DNA from: Terebella lapidaria
Taxonomy: Eukaryota; Annelida; Polychaeta; Terebellida; Terebellidae
DNA length: 64,000 nt
NCBI GenBank assembly: GCA_949152475.1
Contig: OX424567.1
Span: 25,569,402 to 25,633,401, forward strand
Direction of reading: 5' to 3'
The notes under the pieces were generated by a model. The model was not told the DNA's origin. It was given only the letters and a program-made list of their open reading frames with translations, and did no database searches. The position numbers and the translations under genes were made by a program. Shown here in pieces: positions 11,301 through 21,093 of the stretch. Within the stretch, counting starts at the first letter, position 1, and every line of letters begins with the position of its first letter.

Positions 11301-12720
11301 ACATCTCGGCATACAGCGTACCATCGAGAGAGTCAGGCGCCGATTCTACTGGCCCGGCTTGGCGCTGGACGTCGCCCGCTGGTGTGCCCGCTGCCCGCAA
11401 TGTGTGACCCGCAAGGGTAAACCGGCCCCAAAAAGATCGCCCCTGACACAGCTACCGACAGGAGCGCCGTTCGACAGAATAGCGATGGACATCCTCGACA
11501 CCCACAAGGTCACGGGAAGAGGCTATCGGTATGTACTAGTCGTGTCGGACTACTTTACGAAGTACACTGACGCTTTTCCGCTACGGCGACATACGGCCAA
11601 AAATGTTGCCGACACCCTGGTGAATCGGTGGATAGTCTACCACGGTGTCCCCAAAGCGGTCCATAGCGATCAAGGTACTGAGTTCGAGTCGTCCCTGTTC
11701 CGGCATGTTGTGCGTCTACTGGGCGCTAAGAAGATTCGTACGACCCCATACCGACCCCAGAGCGACGGCCAGGTTGAGCGATTCAACAGGACATTGCTCA
11801 ACATGCTGAGTGCGTTCGTCAGCGATCGTGCAAACGATTGGGACTTGCACTTGCCATATGTGTTAATGGCCTATCGAACCTCAGTACACTCGTCCACGGG
11901 ATGCACCCCGCATCTGATGGTGTATGGACACGAGTGTAACTTGCCAGTCGACCTCATGTTTCCGACCTACGACCCTGAGCCTCTACCTCCGTGTGGTCCG
12001 GAGTATGTGGAGTATTTGCGGCAAGCCATCAGAACGGCCCACGGTTTCGCCCAAGACCATCTCGCAAAAGCGGCAATTCGGCAAAAGATGGGTTATGACG
12101 CCCACGCGAAACCACGACCCCAGTTTCAACCAGGCGAACTGGTCCGGTATTATTATCTGCCACTCACGCAGAATAATAAGTTCGCTCGGCCCTGGACTGG
12201 TCCCTGGAGGATCATCGACCGTGTAACCGAGGTTGATTACCGAATCGCCCTGGTTTCCAACCCTCGGAACACTCGTGTTGTTCATCTGGATGTGCTCAAG
12301 CCATACGAAGGTGACAACCAAGCGGCCCACATCTACTCCGACCCTGTACGACCCACAGAGTCGTCAAGCAAGTCCGACCCAGAACAGTCACCCGACCCCA
12401 TGGGACTTCTCAAGGAGTTCTATTACCCTTGGGAGGTAACAGTCCAAGATCGACATACCGATTCAGACCAAACAGCCGAGTCTGATTCGCCCACGACCCA
12501 GAATCGCCAATCGCGATCTCCGACTTCATCCGGCTCAAGTCGACATCGGCAACGGAAAAGATCACACAGATCAAGTTCCGACACTCCAAAACCGGCACGC
12601 AAGACACGCAGGCAAAAGCCTGTGGTATCTTCCGACCCCGAGACAAGCGAGGCTACGCCCCCGCCTGCACGACCAAATCGACCCAGACGCAATGCACGCA
12701 GACCGGCCCGCTACAGATAA
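8335..12720 (+). CDS. pol: Pol polyprotein (protease, RT, RNase H, integrase)
   Basis: Numbered from 8335, 1461 residues; the same frame is open back to 8146, and the first ATG is at 8482. Domains in order: aspartic protease with DSGA at 120-123; reverse transcriptase with YLDD at 549-552 and the preceding MPFGLSNAPATF block; RNase H beginning near DTDAS (Asp698); integrase with an HHCC zinc finger (His983, His990, Cys1020, Cys1023) and the catalytic triad Asp1052, Asp1112, Glu1148, the last two 35 residues apart (D,D35E). A GPW-containing module resembling GPY/F follows. The last 110 or so residues are Ser/Arg/Pro-rich and basic, with no chromodomain. All catalytic residues are present, so the enzyme set looks functional. 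Expression could be by -1 frameshifting from gag or by reinitiation at 8482; no canonical slippery heptamer is seen in the overlap. Confidence 0.95.
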   Translation: MCTKCQAPTPKSASFHEGVSAPRPQRPPRGDRRPEGVSPPTANGTGTDSMSEIEWISDDGGFYAFPSGPESKLPPLHTLFRPPLDDPEIPAVINNSSATNHKCWKLPVHVGNKTIKAVLDSGAQISLLRRDQLRHVPADQRHLRSTSAIIRDVTGQSSPIDGLIDLSIQVGTNHMVVTFCVADIHDDMILGMNFFRQAHAVVNYGEGTIQVHKEILFAHKDIEANVVRMAVRRAVTVPARSEAIVELVPTSRVRVRQHPRIVQPLTTFPEETDLIMGRTLTTLNRQCVKVSVVNPADTGITLTRSDPVAIASPVESVVGALPRPGEEPDPATVDASHYRDLPPHLQEMVDRAGLAPEQHRRCANLVHQYQDTFMHPDGQLGRTQVVQHRIDTGNSAPIRQRQRRVPQAQQSIIDEEIDKMLRLGCIEPSDSPWSAQVVLVRKKNGQVRFCVDYRLLNDVTRKDSYPLPNIQDTHDALAGANYFSALDLASGYWQVEVDPSDRPKTAFATRKGLYQFKVMPFGLSNAPATFERLMETILRGYLWTRCMCYLDDVIAYGRTFDQALANLEAVLDRIRSAGLKLQPKKCELFQREILYLGFIVSGQGIRVDPNKVKAIREWPTPCEITDVRAFLGFANYHRRFIKDYAEIAEPLVALTRGECHFTWGPAQRRAFQRLRDALIKAPKLAHPTQNPEDYFILDTDASGFAVGGALSQRVNGKEIPIGFASKTLSRTQRNYCTTYRELLAVVEMVQHYRHYLWGRKFLLRTDHSSLRWLKNYSDADGMLARWLAKLQQYDFRIEHRPGKLHGNADGLSRCHSCKHQDCPGRLVTPPTDPETSSGELPVRRITVVPTQTRADLLDSDSITSPVLPQLVSARQVVRVRALDATLDGQKWLSDYSTQDIVAAQQADPSVGKVRQWILAGTKPDSREVARQGEEVKTLVSRWNLLALQDGVLVRHIKPDPAGRPVVQTVLPVALRTQVLHQLHDLKIVGHLGIQRTIERVRRRFYWPGLALDVARWCARCPQCVTRKGKPAPKRSPLTQLPTGAPFDRIAMDILDTHKVTGRGYRYVLVVSDYFTKYTDAFPLRRHTAKNVADTLVNRWIVYHGVPKAVHSDQGTEFESSLFRHVVRLLGAKKIRTTPYRPQSDGQVERFNRTLLNMLSAFVSDRANDWDLHLPYVLMAYRTSVHSSTGCTPHLMVYGHECNLPVDLMFPTYDPEPLPPCGPEYVEYLRQAIRTAHGFAQDHLAKAAIRQKMGYDAHAKPRPQFQPGELVRYYYLPLTQNNKFARPWTGPWRIIDRVTEVDYRIALVSNPRNTRVVHLDVLKPYEGDNQAAHIYSDPVRPTESSSKSDPEQSPDPMGLLKEFYYPWEVTVQDRHTDSDQTAESDSPTTQNRQSRSPTSSGSSRHRQRKRSHRSSSDTPKPARKTRRQKPVVSSDPETSEATPPPARPNRPRRNARRPARYR

Positions 12721-14165
12721 CCCCGGCCTTGTTATCTGATTGATATCATTGATGATGAATTATGCATGTCTAATGGACTATGATATCATGTCTTTCCCAA
12801 TAATAATATATTATATTACAATAACAATATATGCATTAAATATGTACAAGATGTCAGTGAGGCAAACTCGATATATACACACTAGATATGATATTATAAT
12901 TATGATGCTGGTGAAAAATTGGTTGCATTATGATATGTGTTTCGACCCCGTATAACATGTACCATTGATCAAGGCGTATGTTACGCAATGACTAAGATTA
13001 TCATGTAAAGCTTCCATCCATGTGCCAGCCGAAGAGGATAATAACCAGTCACACCGTGAGTAAGGCCACTTAGTTGTCGAAGAGGTGATAGTGTGATTCG
13101 TTCTGGAGTATGCGTCGACAGAGCCTCTACTCACTCCATGTAATATTCGGAGGAACGGCCCAGTGGTACGTGAACCAGTCACTACATAGCTATCATGCCA
13201 AGATGCGGCCTGTCATCAAATTCATCACCCAAAATATTCAAAGCGCCGCGGTGTGACCGACCCAGATCAGTGCAATTTCGACCCCTACAATATAGCGGCC
13301 CCGTCGTCCTGTGAACTGGCTGAAAATGAATGGAACGATGTCCGCCCCTGTGAGTGATTGATATTCATATCTCAGCCTTTAATAACTGTGTGTCGTCTGT
13401 GAAACAGCAACTCGACCCCGTAGTTTATTGTGCGCTAACTTGTGGGAGAAGGAATGATGGACTGATGAGTTCACAAGGCACGCACGAGCGCTAATAAACA
13501 TTTTAGCTGTTTACAGCACCTACATGAAGTCGCCCCTAATAATTACAATAGTGAGTCGTCGGGCAAAAAGAGCCCAGTAATCTGAACAGTCGACTAGTAT
13601 AAAAAGACAATGATTCGGCACGAGTTATCCAGGGGACGGCAGATGGACATACGGAAATCTGGACAGTGTGAGGACACCCCTACTGTCGTAATGGACTGAC
13701 CCAAGAGGTCAGAGAAGGATCGCTCCGCGTTTCCTTGACGACGGCCCCGCCTTGCTGTGTGTACGCTTGGAACAATGATACATAGCGTAAAGACGTTTTC
13801 TATACATATAGAGAGCGCCCCCCGGCCCAGTTCTAAGAATCGAGATGCTGTCAGCATCTTTGTGTACGGCATTGAAGATTAGCGGCAATCAGGTCACTTG
13901 TGCCTGAGACTTTGAAGGAGGAAGACGGACTTGAAGTTTCGGCTATTGTAATACAGACTATCGTTCTAAAAACTGTGCTAATCGAACAATACTTATCGGC
14001 CTATAAACTGTGATATTATCGAAATCCTGGTCACAAGACTTTGGAGTTAATTCGGCTTGGATTATCGGCATTTGAACTAGGCTGGTTTTGAAGAAATCCA
14101 GACTTTGTTACAACCAGCCTAGTCAGTACTTGGGAAGTACTTCGGCTTGATTTCGGCCCGTCAGC
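12721..14165 (+). other. Non-coding interval between pol and the third ORF
   Basis: No convincing coding frame in 1.4 kb. It repeatedly contains the words CGACCC and CGGCCC (for example at 12943, 13260, 13278, 13296, 13412, 13743 and 13822), as do the coding parts. A candidate splice acceptor (CGGCCCGTCAG) lies 1 base before the ATG of the third ORF at 14166. Confidence 0.6.
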
Positions 14166-16524
14166 ATGGCTGACAAACCCGGAGACGACCGGGAAAATGG
14201 CGACCCAGGTGACAATCGGCCCCGCACAGTTAAGTTGGACGGCGATAACATCACCGTCCAGGTAATCGACACCGGGGATGAATCAGATCATCCCATAATC
14301 GTCCCCGACAACGAAGTTTCGTCCGGCCCCGACTCGCAGCCTGAGCAGCGCGATCCAGTCACGCTCAGTGACACGGCAAGTGGCGGAATTGATGGAATTG
14401 GTGCCACCTCCCGTGACACCCTACGGAACTCGGCCCATAGACTGGAACAAGGTTCCACTCAACAAGCGAAATCGAAGCGCGGGATACGGCCACATCCATA
14501 ACTTCGATGAGCAATCGACCCTGTCGGAGGGAAACCTCCTCACATTGGCCCCGCTACAGCGTGGAGACGGTCGATTCGAGTGCCCCTTCTGCATCGGCGA
14601 AGAGGAAGGAGCAGGAGAGCGACAGTGGTCCTCCGTGCCACGACGCGGACCTTTTCGGACGGCCCAGAGTCTCGATGCGCACGTGCTAGCGTATCATTTT
14701 CCATTCCTGCGCTACTTCGTGTGTCCGGCCCGCGACGGCTTCCGGACATTGGCCCAGGAGGAGATGTTCCGGCATCTGTCTCAAGCGACCCCGCAACACG
14801 TGACGTCGTTCCCCTTCTACCAGGAGGGACGACTATCGGCATCCGGCCCCATGCTCGTCAGGTTCGCGCTACGCTGCAGAGTCGACATGCAGCCGAACCC
14901 GAATTATCGACCCCCAAGAGTTCCGGCCAACATCCCGATCTTCAGGAGGGATGTCAACACCGTCCTGACGTTCGGCATCTGGCACATGGCGCCAGAGCTC
15001 TTTGAACAGTATCCGCCCAACTCGGCCCCGGAAGTGCAACAGGTACTCCGTCGACTGGAGTACAATCGTGCTTCGACCCCGGCAGACGAGATTCGGCTTA
15101 CCCGCATGGTCAGTGACATCGAGACCATGAACACGCGGGTTCGAATTCGACGACCCAGTACGATCTTCTTCGTTCGGCCCATAAACTACCAGACAACATC
15201 GGTGAGCACGGCGGAGGAGGTCCCGACAACGACCACCGGTGTTTCGGCCTCGGCAGTCGTCATGACGGCTTCGTTCGCGACAGTGGTGTCGCCAGCGACA
15301 ACTCGACCGGTCACCACAGTGACATCTTCGACCCCGTCTAGAGCTCGGCCGTCGGATATCATACCCCGGCGGATGGTTGTGGAACGACCCACGGCCTCTA
15401 ACGTCACGGACTACCGAGTCCGTGAGGGATTGGTCCCTCCACCTGAGGAGTATCCGCCACTCCCAAGTCGACCCCTGAATACCACACCGGTATCATCATC
15501 AACCGGCAAGGAGACTCCCGAGCCGAAGAGTCCAGTTGAGGATCGGCCACCTCCACTCAGGGAGATTGCACCCGGATCTCCTGTACGTGCGACCCCGACA
15601 CCGTTTTCGACCCCGGAATCTTCACCGGAGCCTTCACGACGGATGGTAGAACCCGTCCCGCTCCCGCCGTACCTCACGGAGGAAGTGGAACCTCTGTGCT
15701 CCGTTCCGACACGCGGCACCGATAGAGACCGGCCCCGACTCCAAGTGGACGACCCGGAGCAGCTTGAGTCACTCCACAGAGACCTCGACGAGCGTCTACC
15801 GCTTCATGGGTCCGGTGAGTTCGCGGCCGATTTCCAGTTCCTGCGGCAACACGGCAGACGTCTGGCGACCCGCTCGCTTCCCGGCCTGCAGGCGCTACCC
15901 GGCCAGAACCCCGACCTCACAGACTTTCTGCGGGATGAGGACGCCCAGCGGCTCCCGAACTACTTCGGATTTCACGAGGACTTTTGGACGGCTCGTCTCG
16001 AACAGGCCGCCCATAACGCCGACCCCTTGCTCCTGCCGTCAGAACCGGAGGAGCACCTTCCGACCCTGTCACTCGCCCGCGCTGACGATTTAGCGCACCA
16101 GTACTTGCGACTAATTCGTCGGGAGTATCTGTCGGCCCTGGACCATCACATCAGACAGGCAGAGTACAACGGCCTGTCTGTCGGCTTTGGGATGGGCGCC
16201 CTACATGAGCGCCACCAGCCCACGTTCCCGGACGCCCTGTCCGAGGAAAATCTTCGGCTCCGAGTTCGCGTGACTCAGTTGGAGGATCGAGTTGATAACC
16301 TCCAACAGGAAAACGCTCGGCTCCAAGCAGCGTCGACCCCAACTACTCCGGAGGCAACAGCCCCGACGACCCCGTCTACACCGACCATTCCGGGGGAGCT
16401 TTTGGCCACAATTGTGTCCATTCTGCCAAGGTTACCCCCGGATGAGCAGTTGCAGCTCATGCGACAAGCATCGCCAGCGGCCCCGCCTCCTCCCGCCAGC
16501 AGGCGTGAACGGGAAGAGAAGTAG
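14166..16524 (+). CDS. Third ORF of the gypsy element, zinc-finger and coiled-coil protein
   Basis: This lies downstream of pol, where an envelope gene would be, but has no signal peptide or membrane helix. The first ATG (14166) opens one frame to 14501. The long frame (718 residues counted from 14368, ending 16524) is open from 14299, so the two overlap by about 200 bases and a +1 or -1 shift is needed to join them. Alternatively the protein starts at the internal ATG near 14392. Seen in the long frame: a C2H2-type pair Cys72/Cys75 and His105/His110 with an unusually long 29-residue loop, a Pro/Ser/Thr-rich middle, and a C-terminal heptad-repeat coiled coil at about 623-655 followed by a proline-rich, acidic/basic end. 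The composition matches gag and pol, so it belongs to the element. I do not recognise the family. A nucleic-acid-binding accessory protein is inferred. Confidence 0.7.
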
Positions 16525-17030
16525 GCTCGGCCCCGAACTGTTCGGCCCCTCTGATGCGGCCCAGTGGTGACCGATCATCCTGGTCACAGGTTTATTTGTG
16601 TAAATAGTTGTATATATATTTCATCCTAGTCACGGTATTTCGTTTTTATACATGTAATTTAGTTAAATTTAATCTACATTTTATTTCAGTTTAATAGACT
16701 CTTAAAGTTTTAGTTCCGTTTCACTTTGAAACGTCGAGGAGTTTTGTTTATCATTCCATCTCTTACATTCCATTTCTCATTAGTCATTGTTATGAATGTA
16801 TTTGTATATGTATCATCGTAGAGACTGCTGACGGACTGACTGCTGACGTTTATTTTGACAGTTAGGAATTTTTATTGTATGCAGTGTTTTCGCATTTCGC
16901 GCGGCGTGTGTGTGTGAGTGTTTTTGGGTTTGACCTTTAGGACTTCTTAGCTTTTTATTGTTTAGTTTTTGGCGACGGTAGGGTCCGGGGAGGGTAATTC
17001 CGAGGGCGTAGAATTAATGAAGGGGTGTTA
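16525..17030 (+). other. 3' non-coding region of the gypsy element
   Basis: T-rich sequence after the third ORF with no gene. The purine-rich segment GAAGGGG at 17019-17025, close to the 3' LTR, is the best candidate polypurine tract for plus-strand priming, though it is short and interrupted. A second one, CCGGGGAGGG, lies at 16985-16994. Confidence 0.5.
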
Positions 17031-17786
17031 TGTAGTAATTTTAGCGACTGTTACTCCCGTCCCTCCCGCGCACTACACATTTCCACAACAAACATTCATT
17101 CTACATGACTTACATACAGGACAAGTACACACTATACGATCACAGGTATAAACTCCATGTAGTCATGGTTACATACACAGGTCAAACCACGCACCTGCGG
17201 CCCCGCTAGCTCAGTACACTCGGCCCCGTTTACTCGACCTTGACCTTTACATGCACTGACTTCTAAACATAGAACTTGACACACATACTCCATACATCAC
17301 GTGCACACATACAGGCATTACAAGTATTGACACGAGCCGGGGAAACCCACTTTCCCGGTGACATCAGCGCATTGCACCACACATTCAACCTATCACAACA
17401 CCGCTTACACTTGGCGGGAAATTACACAGCCACATGGTCCCTCGGCCCCAGTCTACTGCGCAGAAGAGTAGTGTAAATCCCAGCGACAGGACGTCTATAC
17501 AAAAAGCTCCTGTGAAGTCTGTCGATTATCAATATACGAACTGAATACAAGTGATATAGAAACCATTGGATATATGTACAAGTTATATAAAGGACTATAC
17601 TAGGAATATATATAATTCGACTGGGATATCACCCGACGTAGGTGAGAGTGCGGCCCTGATTGTGAGTGATTGATCATTAGACTTTATCACCGCAATAAAC
17701 GGTTAAATTGAAACTGCCGGCTTATTGAATCACACGACGACCCAGTTAAACCGGCTTAATATCGGCCGTGAACGATATTCTTCACA
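17031..17786 (+). repeat. 3' LTR of the gypsy element
   Basis: 756 bp with the same ends and internal signals as the 5' LTR, offset by 12,239 bp (TATA at 17584-17592, AATAAA at 17694-17699). I found no mismatch to the 5' LTR by eye. GTAGA follows at 17787-17791. Confidence 0.95.
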
Positions 17787-18219
17787 GTAGATAATCAGAA
17801 ATAATTTCCTGATACCTCTGATAATGCTCAATGTTAATGCTCATAGAAACCCTCACATGCAGTAACTGCCAAATTAATGATATATATCGATCAAATAGCT
17901 GCAGTCAAGCCAACCGTCAATTCTTCTGAATCACCCCGTATAGATCAGTGAATGGTGTGATGTCCCATACGTTTCCATGCAATCGTAAACTCTAGCAAGG
18001 TTTTTATGGTCGTATGCCTTGACGGTCCCTATGCAATCATAATGACTAGGTTTTGACAATCGACACAACCATGCGTCCGGAATTATATTTCATTACATAC
18101 CTATTCATGATCACAAACTGTAACATTCACACATCAACAAAATGATAACAAGTGAATGACGAACCACTTAGTCTGATTGCTCGGTAGTCAGCACACTGGT
18201 GCACGGACCTATCCTATAT

Positions 18220-18795
18220 CCCCCTCCCGTCCACCCCATATCCCATAATCTCCCCCCCCCCCTTCCGTCCACCCCATATGCCAGAATTTTCCCCCAACCC
18301 CCTGTCCACCCCATACCCCAGAATTCTCTCCCGTCCACCCCATACCCCATAATTCCCCCCCCCCCCCCCGTCCACCACATACCCCAAAATCTCCCCCCCG
18401 TCACCACATATCCCAGAATTCTCCCCCGTCCACCCCACACCCCATAATTCCCCCCGTCAACCACATACCCCCAAAATCTCCCCCCCCCCGTCACCACATA
18501 CCCCAGAATTCTCCCCGTCCACCCCATACCCCAACATTCCCTCCCCCCCCCCGTCCACCACATACCCCAAGATCTCCCCCCCCCCCCCGTCACCACATAC
18601 CCCAGAATTCTCCCCGTCTACCCCATACCCCATCATTCCCCCCCCCCGTCCACCACATACCCTAAAATCTTCCCCCCGTCACCACATATCCCAGAATTCT
18701 CCCCCGTCCACCCATACCCCAGAATTCTCCCCCGTCTACCCCATACCCCCAGAATCTTTCCCCCGTCTACCCCATACCCCATACCCCAGAATCCT
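18220..18795. repeat. C-rich minisatellite
   Basis: Irregular tandem units of roughly 30-65 bp with CCGTCCACCCCATACCCCAGAATTCTCC-like content (read as CCCCGTCCACC plus CATACCCCAGAATTC), separated by runs of 5-12 C. Copies 2 and 3 of the dispersed element have only a short poly-C tract at this position, so this is an expansion specific to copy 1. Confidence 0.85.
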
Positions 18796-18954
18796 CCCAG
18801 ACTGGTATCATTTTGCCCATTAGGACCTACTGAATGAAATAAAACATGTCAACAGTAGAACTATAGGGATAACATGTTCAATTGTTTTCACCCTGGTGTA
18901 AAAATTTTCTCCAGAGTGTGAAGATTTTCACCCTGGCAGTTTACAGTTTTATTG

Positions 18955-19615
18955 GTAATCAGACGCCTCAAGGAAGCACATTGATACAGGATATAATGCT
19001 CGACACTATATATTCATTATATTACAGAGGCAAACAGAGTGGGTTCCTATAATTTCACGTTTTTGACAATATAATTTGCATATAACACACTCATTCACTC
19101 CATTGCATTATTCATACAAAGAATAAACTTGCACAATTGTTTCAAATTTTCTCCCTTTGTATTGAATAGATTTCTCATTTGATAGCATGATGGGTTCCTT
19201 AAAAATGTTTGTGGTATAAGCCTTTGTCTGTCATTGTGAAAAAACGTACAATTGGAAATATAATGGAATTCATCTCCCAATTCATTTAGATTACATTTTT
19301 TACAAAGTCGCTGAGTTCTGTCTATGCCATGAATATATCCTTTTCAATTGGGAGTTTGGGACTCCTAACAGCGAAATCTACAAAATATAATGCGCCATCG
19401 CTGGGGCAGTTTAACAAGATATTCCTCAAGTTTGAAATCTGTCTTAAATATTCGGTAATTTATGCATTTACTCGAGTCGAAGACAATACTTTCCGATTCT
19501 TGTTTGAATTGATCATTTGTAATTTGTAAAATCGTTTGTTTCAACCATTCAGGATTTATATTTGACGCTTGAGTCGTCCATACGTAGGATAAACCGCATT
19601 TGTCTAATAAACCGC
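18955..19615 (-). pseudogene. C-terminal remnant of a LINE ORF2
   Basis: Minus-strand frames read, from 19610 downward, INPEWLKQTILQI, CINYRIFKTDF, LEEYLVKLP, then after a frame change LPIEKDIF, then after another change RLCKKCNLNELGDEFHYI and SNCTFFHND. The order tryptophan block, YRIFK, (K)LPIE, C-x2-C...DEFHY...C is the usual C-terminal end of LINE ORF2 proteins with a CCHC-type motif. At least one 1-bp frameshift (about 19340) disables it. No reverse transcriptase domain remains, so it is 5'-truncated. It sits between the left part of dispersed element copy 1 and its minisatellite. Confidence 0.75.
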
Positions 19616-19624
19616 ATTTGGCGT

Positions 19625-20440
19625 AAATATTTTCACCTGGGTGTGAACGTTTGCACCCCTGTGTGAGTGTTTGATCCCGGATGTGGAGGTTTGCACCTGG
19701 ATGTGAAGGTTTGCACATGGGTGTGGAGGTTTGCACCCGGGTGTGAAGGTTTGCACCCGGGTGTGAAAATTTGCACCCGGGTGTGAAGGTTTGCACCCGG
19801 GTGTGAAAATTTGCACCCGGGTGTGAAGGTTTGCACCCGGGTGTGAAGGTTTGCACCCGGGTGTGAAAATTTGCACCCGGGTGTGAAGGTTTGCACCCGG
19901 GTGTGAAGGTTTGCACCCGGGTGTGAAGGTTTGCACCTGGGTGTGAAAATTTGCACCAGGGTGTGAAGGTTTGCACCCGGGTGTGAAGGTTTGCACCCGG
20001 GTGTGAAAATTTGCACCCGGGTGTGAAGGTTTGCACCTGGGTGTGAAGGTTTGCACCCGGGTGTGAAAATTTGCACCCGGGTGTGAAGGTTTGCACCCGG
20101 GTGTGAAGGTTTGCACCTGGGTGTGAAAATTTGCACCCGGGTGTGAAGGTTTGCACCCGGGTGTGAAAATTTGCACCCGGGCGTGAAGGTTTGCACCCGG
20201 GTGTGAAAATTTGCACCCGGGTGTGAAGGTTTGCACCCGGGTGTGAAGGTTTGCACCTGGGTGTGAAGGTTTGCACCCGGGTGTGAAGGTTTACACCCGG
20301 GTGTGAAGGTTTACACCCGGGTGTGAAGGTTTGCACCCGGATGTGAAGGTTTGCACCTGGGTGTGAAGGTTTGCACCTGGGTGTGAAGGTTTGCACCTGA
20401 GTGTGGAGATTGCACCTGAGTGTGAAGATTTGCACCTGGA
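19625..20440. repeat. 20-bp minisatellite (family 1) in copy 1
   Basis: About 40 units of GAAGGTTTGCACCCGGGTGT. Many units carry GAAAAT in place of GAAGGT, and the two types are interspersed in a non-random order (often one GAAAAT after one or two GAAGGT). Each unit contains the palindrome CACCCGGGTG. The outermost units are degenerate. The minus strand is open in all three frames because the unit lacks stop codons. Confidence 0.95.
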
Positions 20441-21093
20441 TGTAAATGGATGGCGGATTTGATACACCATAGGATAGACTGTCCGTGAAACTTCATAACT
20501 AAAAACCAACTTACCACAATGCACAATATCAAAAGAAAATTGCTCTGACATCGAACATTACAACTTTCATATTTTGTTGCAGTCTACGCGAAGAAAATTA
20601 TTTACAACTTGTTCACAATATTCTGATACGCGTTTGAAAATTAGTTAGTGACTTTAGTTATCTGTACATGCTGAAATAAAATTATAAGAATTATATTATG
20701 AAAGTTTATAAAATATACATCAGTAGGCGTAAACATATATATATAAATAAAAAGATGTACATCTTTCACAAAACGACGATAAGTTTTCATTCTACAGACC
20801 TGGAGTATACATTTACATCAAACCTAAACTTTATGTTATGCACGCAAGCACTAAGCCATCAAAATACTACATTTGGTAACTATCCCGAAACAAGCCACTA
20901 ATAATACGTAACACAAGTGGAAAATTGTAAAGTTCCTACAGTTACATATCGAATCTAGGGCACCCACTTTCCATCTAACATTACACACCATGTTTAATAG
21001 GTATACGTGTGTACCTTACATGGAACAAAATATATGGGGGCATTCTTCCGTTTCAATTCTGATGTGTTGTCAATCCATCTCAAGCCGGAACTG
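20441..21093. other. Element right flank and 3' end of the receptor gene
   Basis: To about 20735 this is the right flank of the dispersed element. After that no repeat is recognised. On the minus strand ATTAAA at 20998-20993, about 95 bases past the stop codon at 21094, is the best candidate poly(A) signal for the Schlafen-like gene. Confidence 0.5.

Larger units (their letters stand above)
4792..17786 (+). mobile_element. Complete Ty3/gypsy-type LTR retrotransposon, 12,995 bp
   Basis: The element is bounded by two 756-bp direct repeats starting TGTAGTAATT and ending TTCACA, and flanked by GTAGA on both sides (4787-4791 and 17787-17791). Order: LTR, primer-binding site, gag, pol (protease, reverse transcriptase, RNase H, integrase), 1.4 kb without a gene, a third ORF, about 0.5 kb, LTR. 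Integrase after RNase H places it in the Ty3/gypsy group. The two LTRs show no difference when read side by side, and gag and pol are open throughout, so insertion is recent and the copy may be active. At 13 kb it is long for this group, mainly because of a long gag and the extra ORF. No chromodomain and no envelope-like membrane protein is visible. Confidence 0.95.
17995..20735 (+). mobile_element. Dispersed minisatellite-bearing element, copy 1
   Basis: The left flank (about 17995-18220, with GACAATCGACACAACCATGC) matches 28133-28370. The middle (CAACAGTAGAACTAT, CAATTGTTTTCACCCTGG) matches 28440-28510 and 33140-33200. The right flank (GGCGGATTTG, CTGATACGCGTTT) matches 31183-31345 and 36893-37065, and its outer part (ATACATCAGTAGGCG) matches about 38316-38395. 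Two things interrupt this copy: a C-rich tandem tract at 18220-18795 and a LINE remnant at 18955-19615. No coding capacity or clear terminal repeats are seen, so it is non-autonomous. The class (for example Helitron-like) is a guess. Confidence 0.7.

Noticed and set aside
14166..16524. Third ORF as a retroviral-type envelope gene
   Set aside because: No signal peptide, no transmembrane helix and no cleavage-site region, and the composition is proline-rich and hydrophilic with a coiled coil at the extreme C-terminus.
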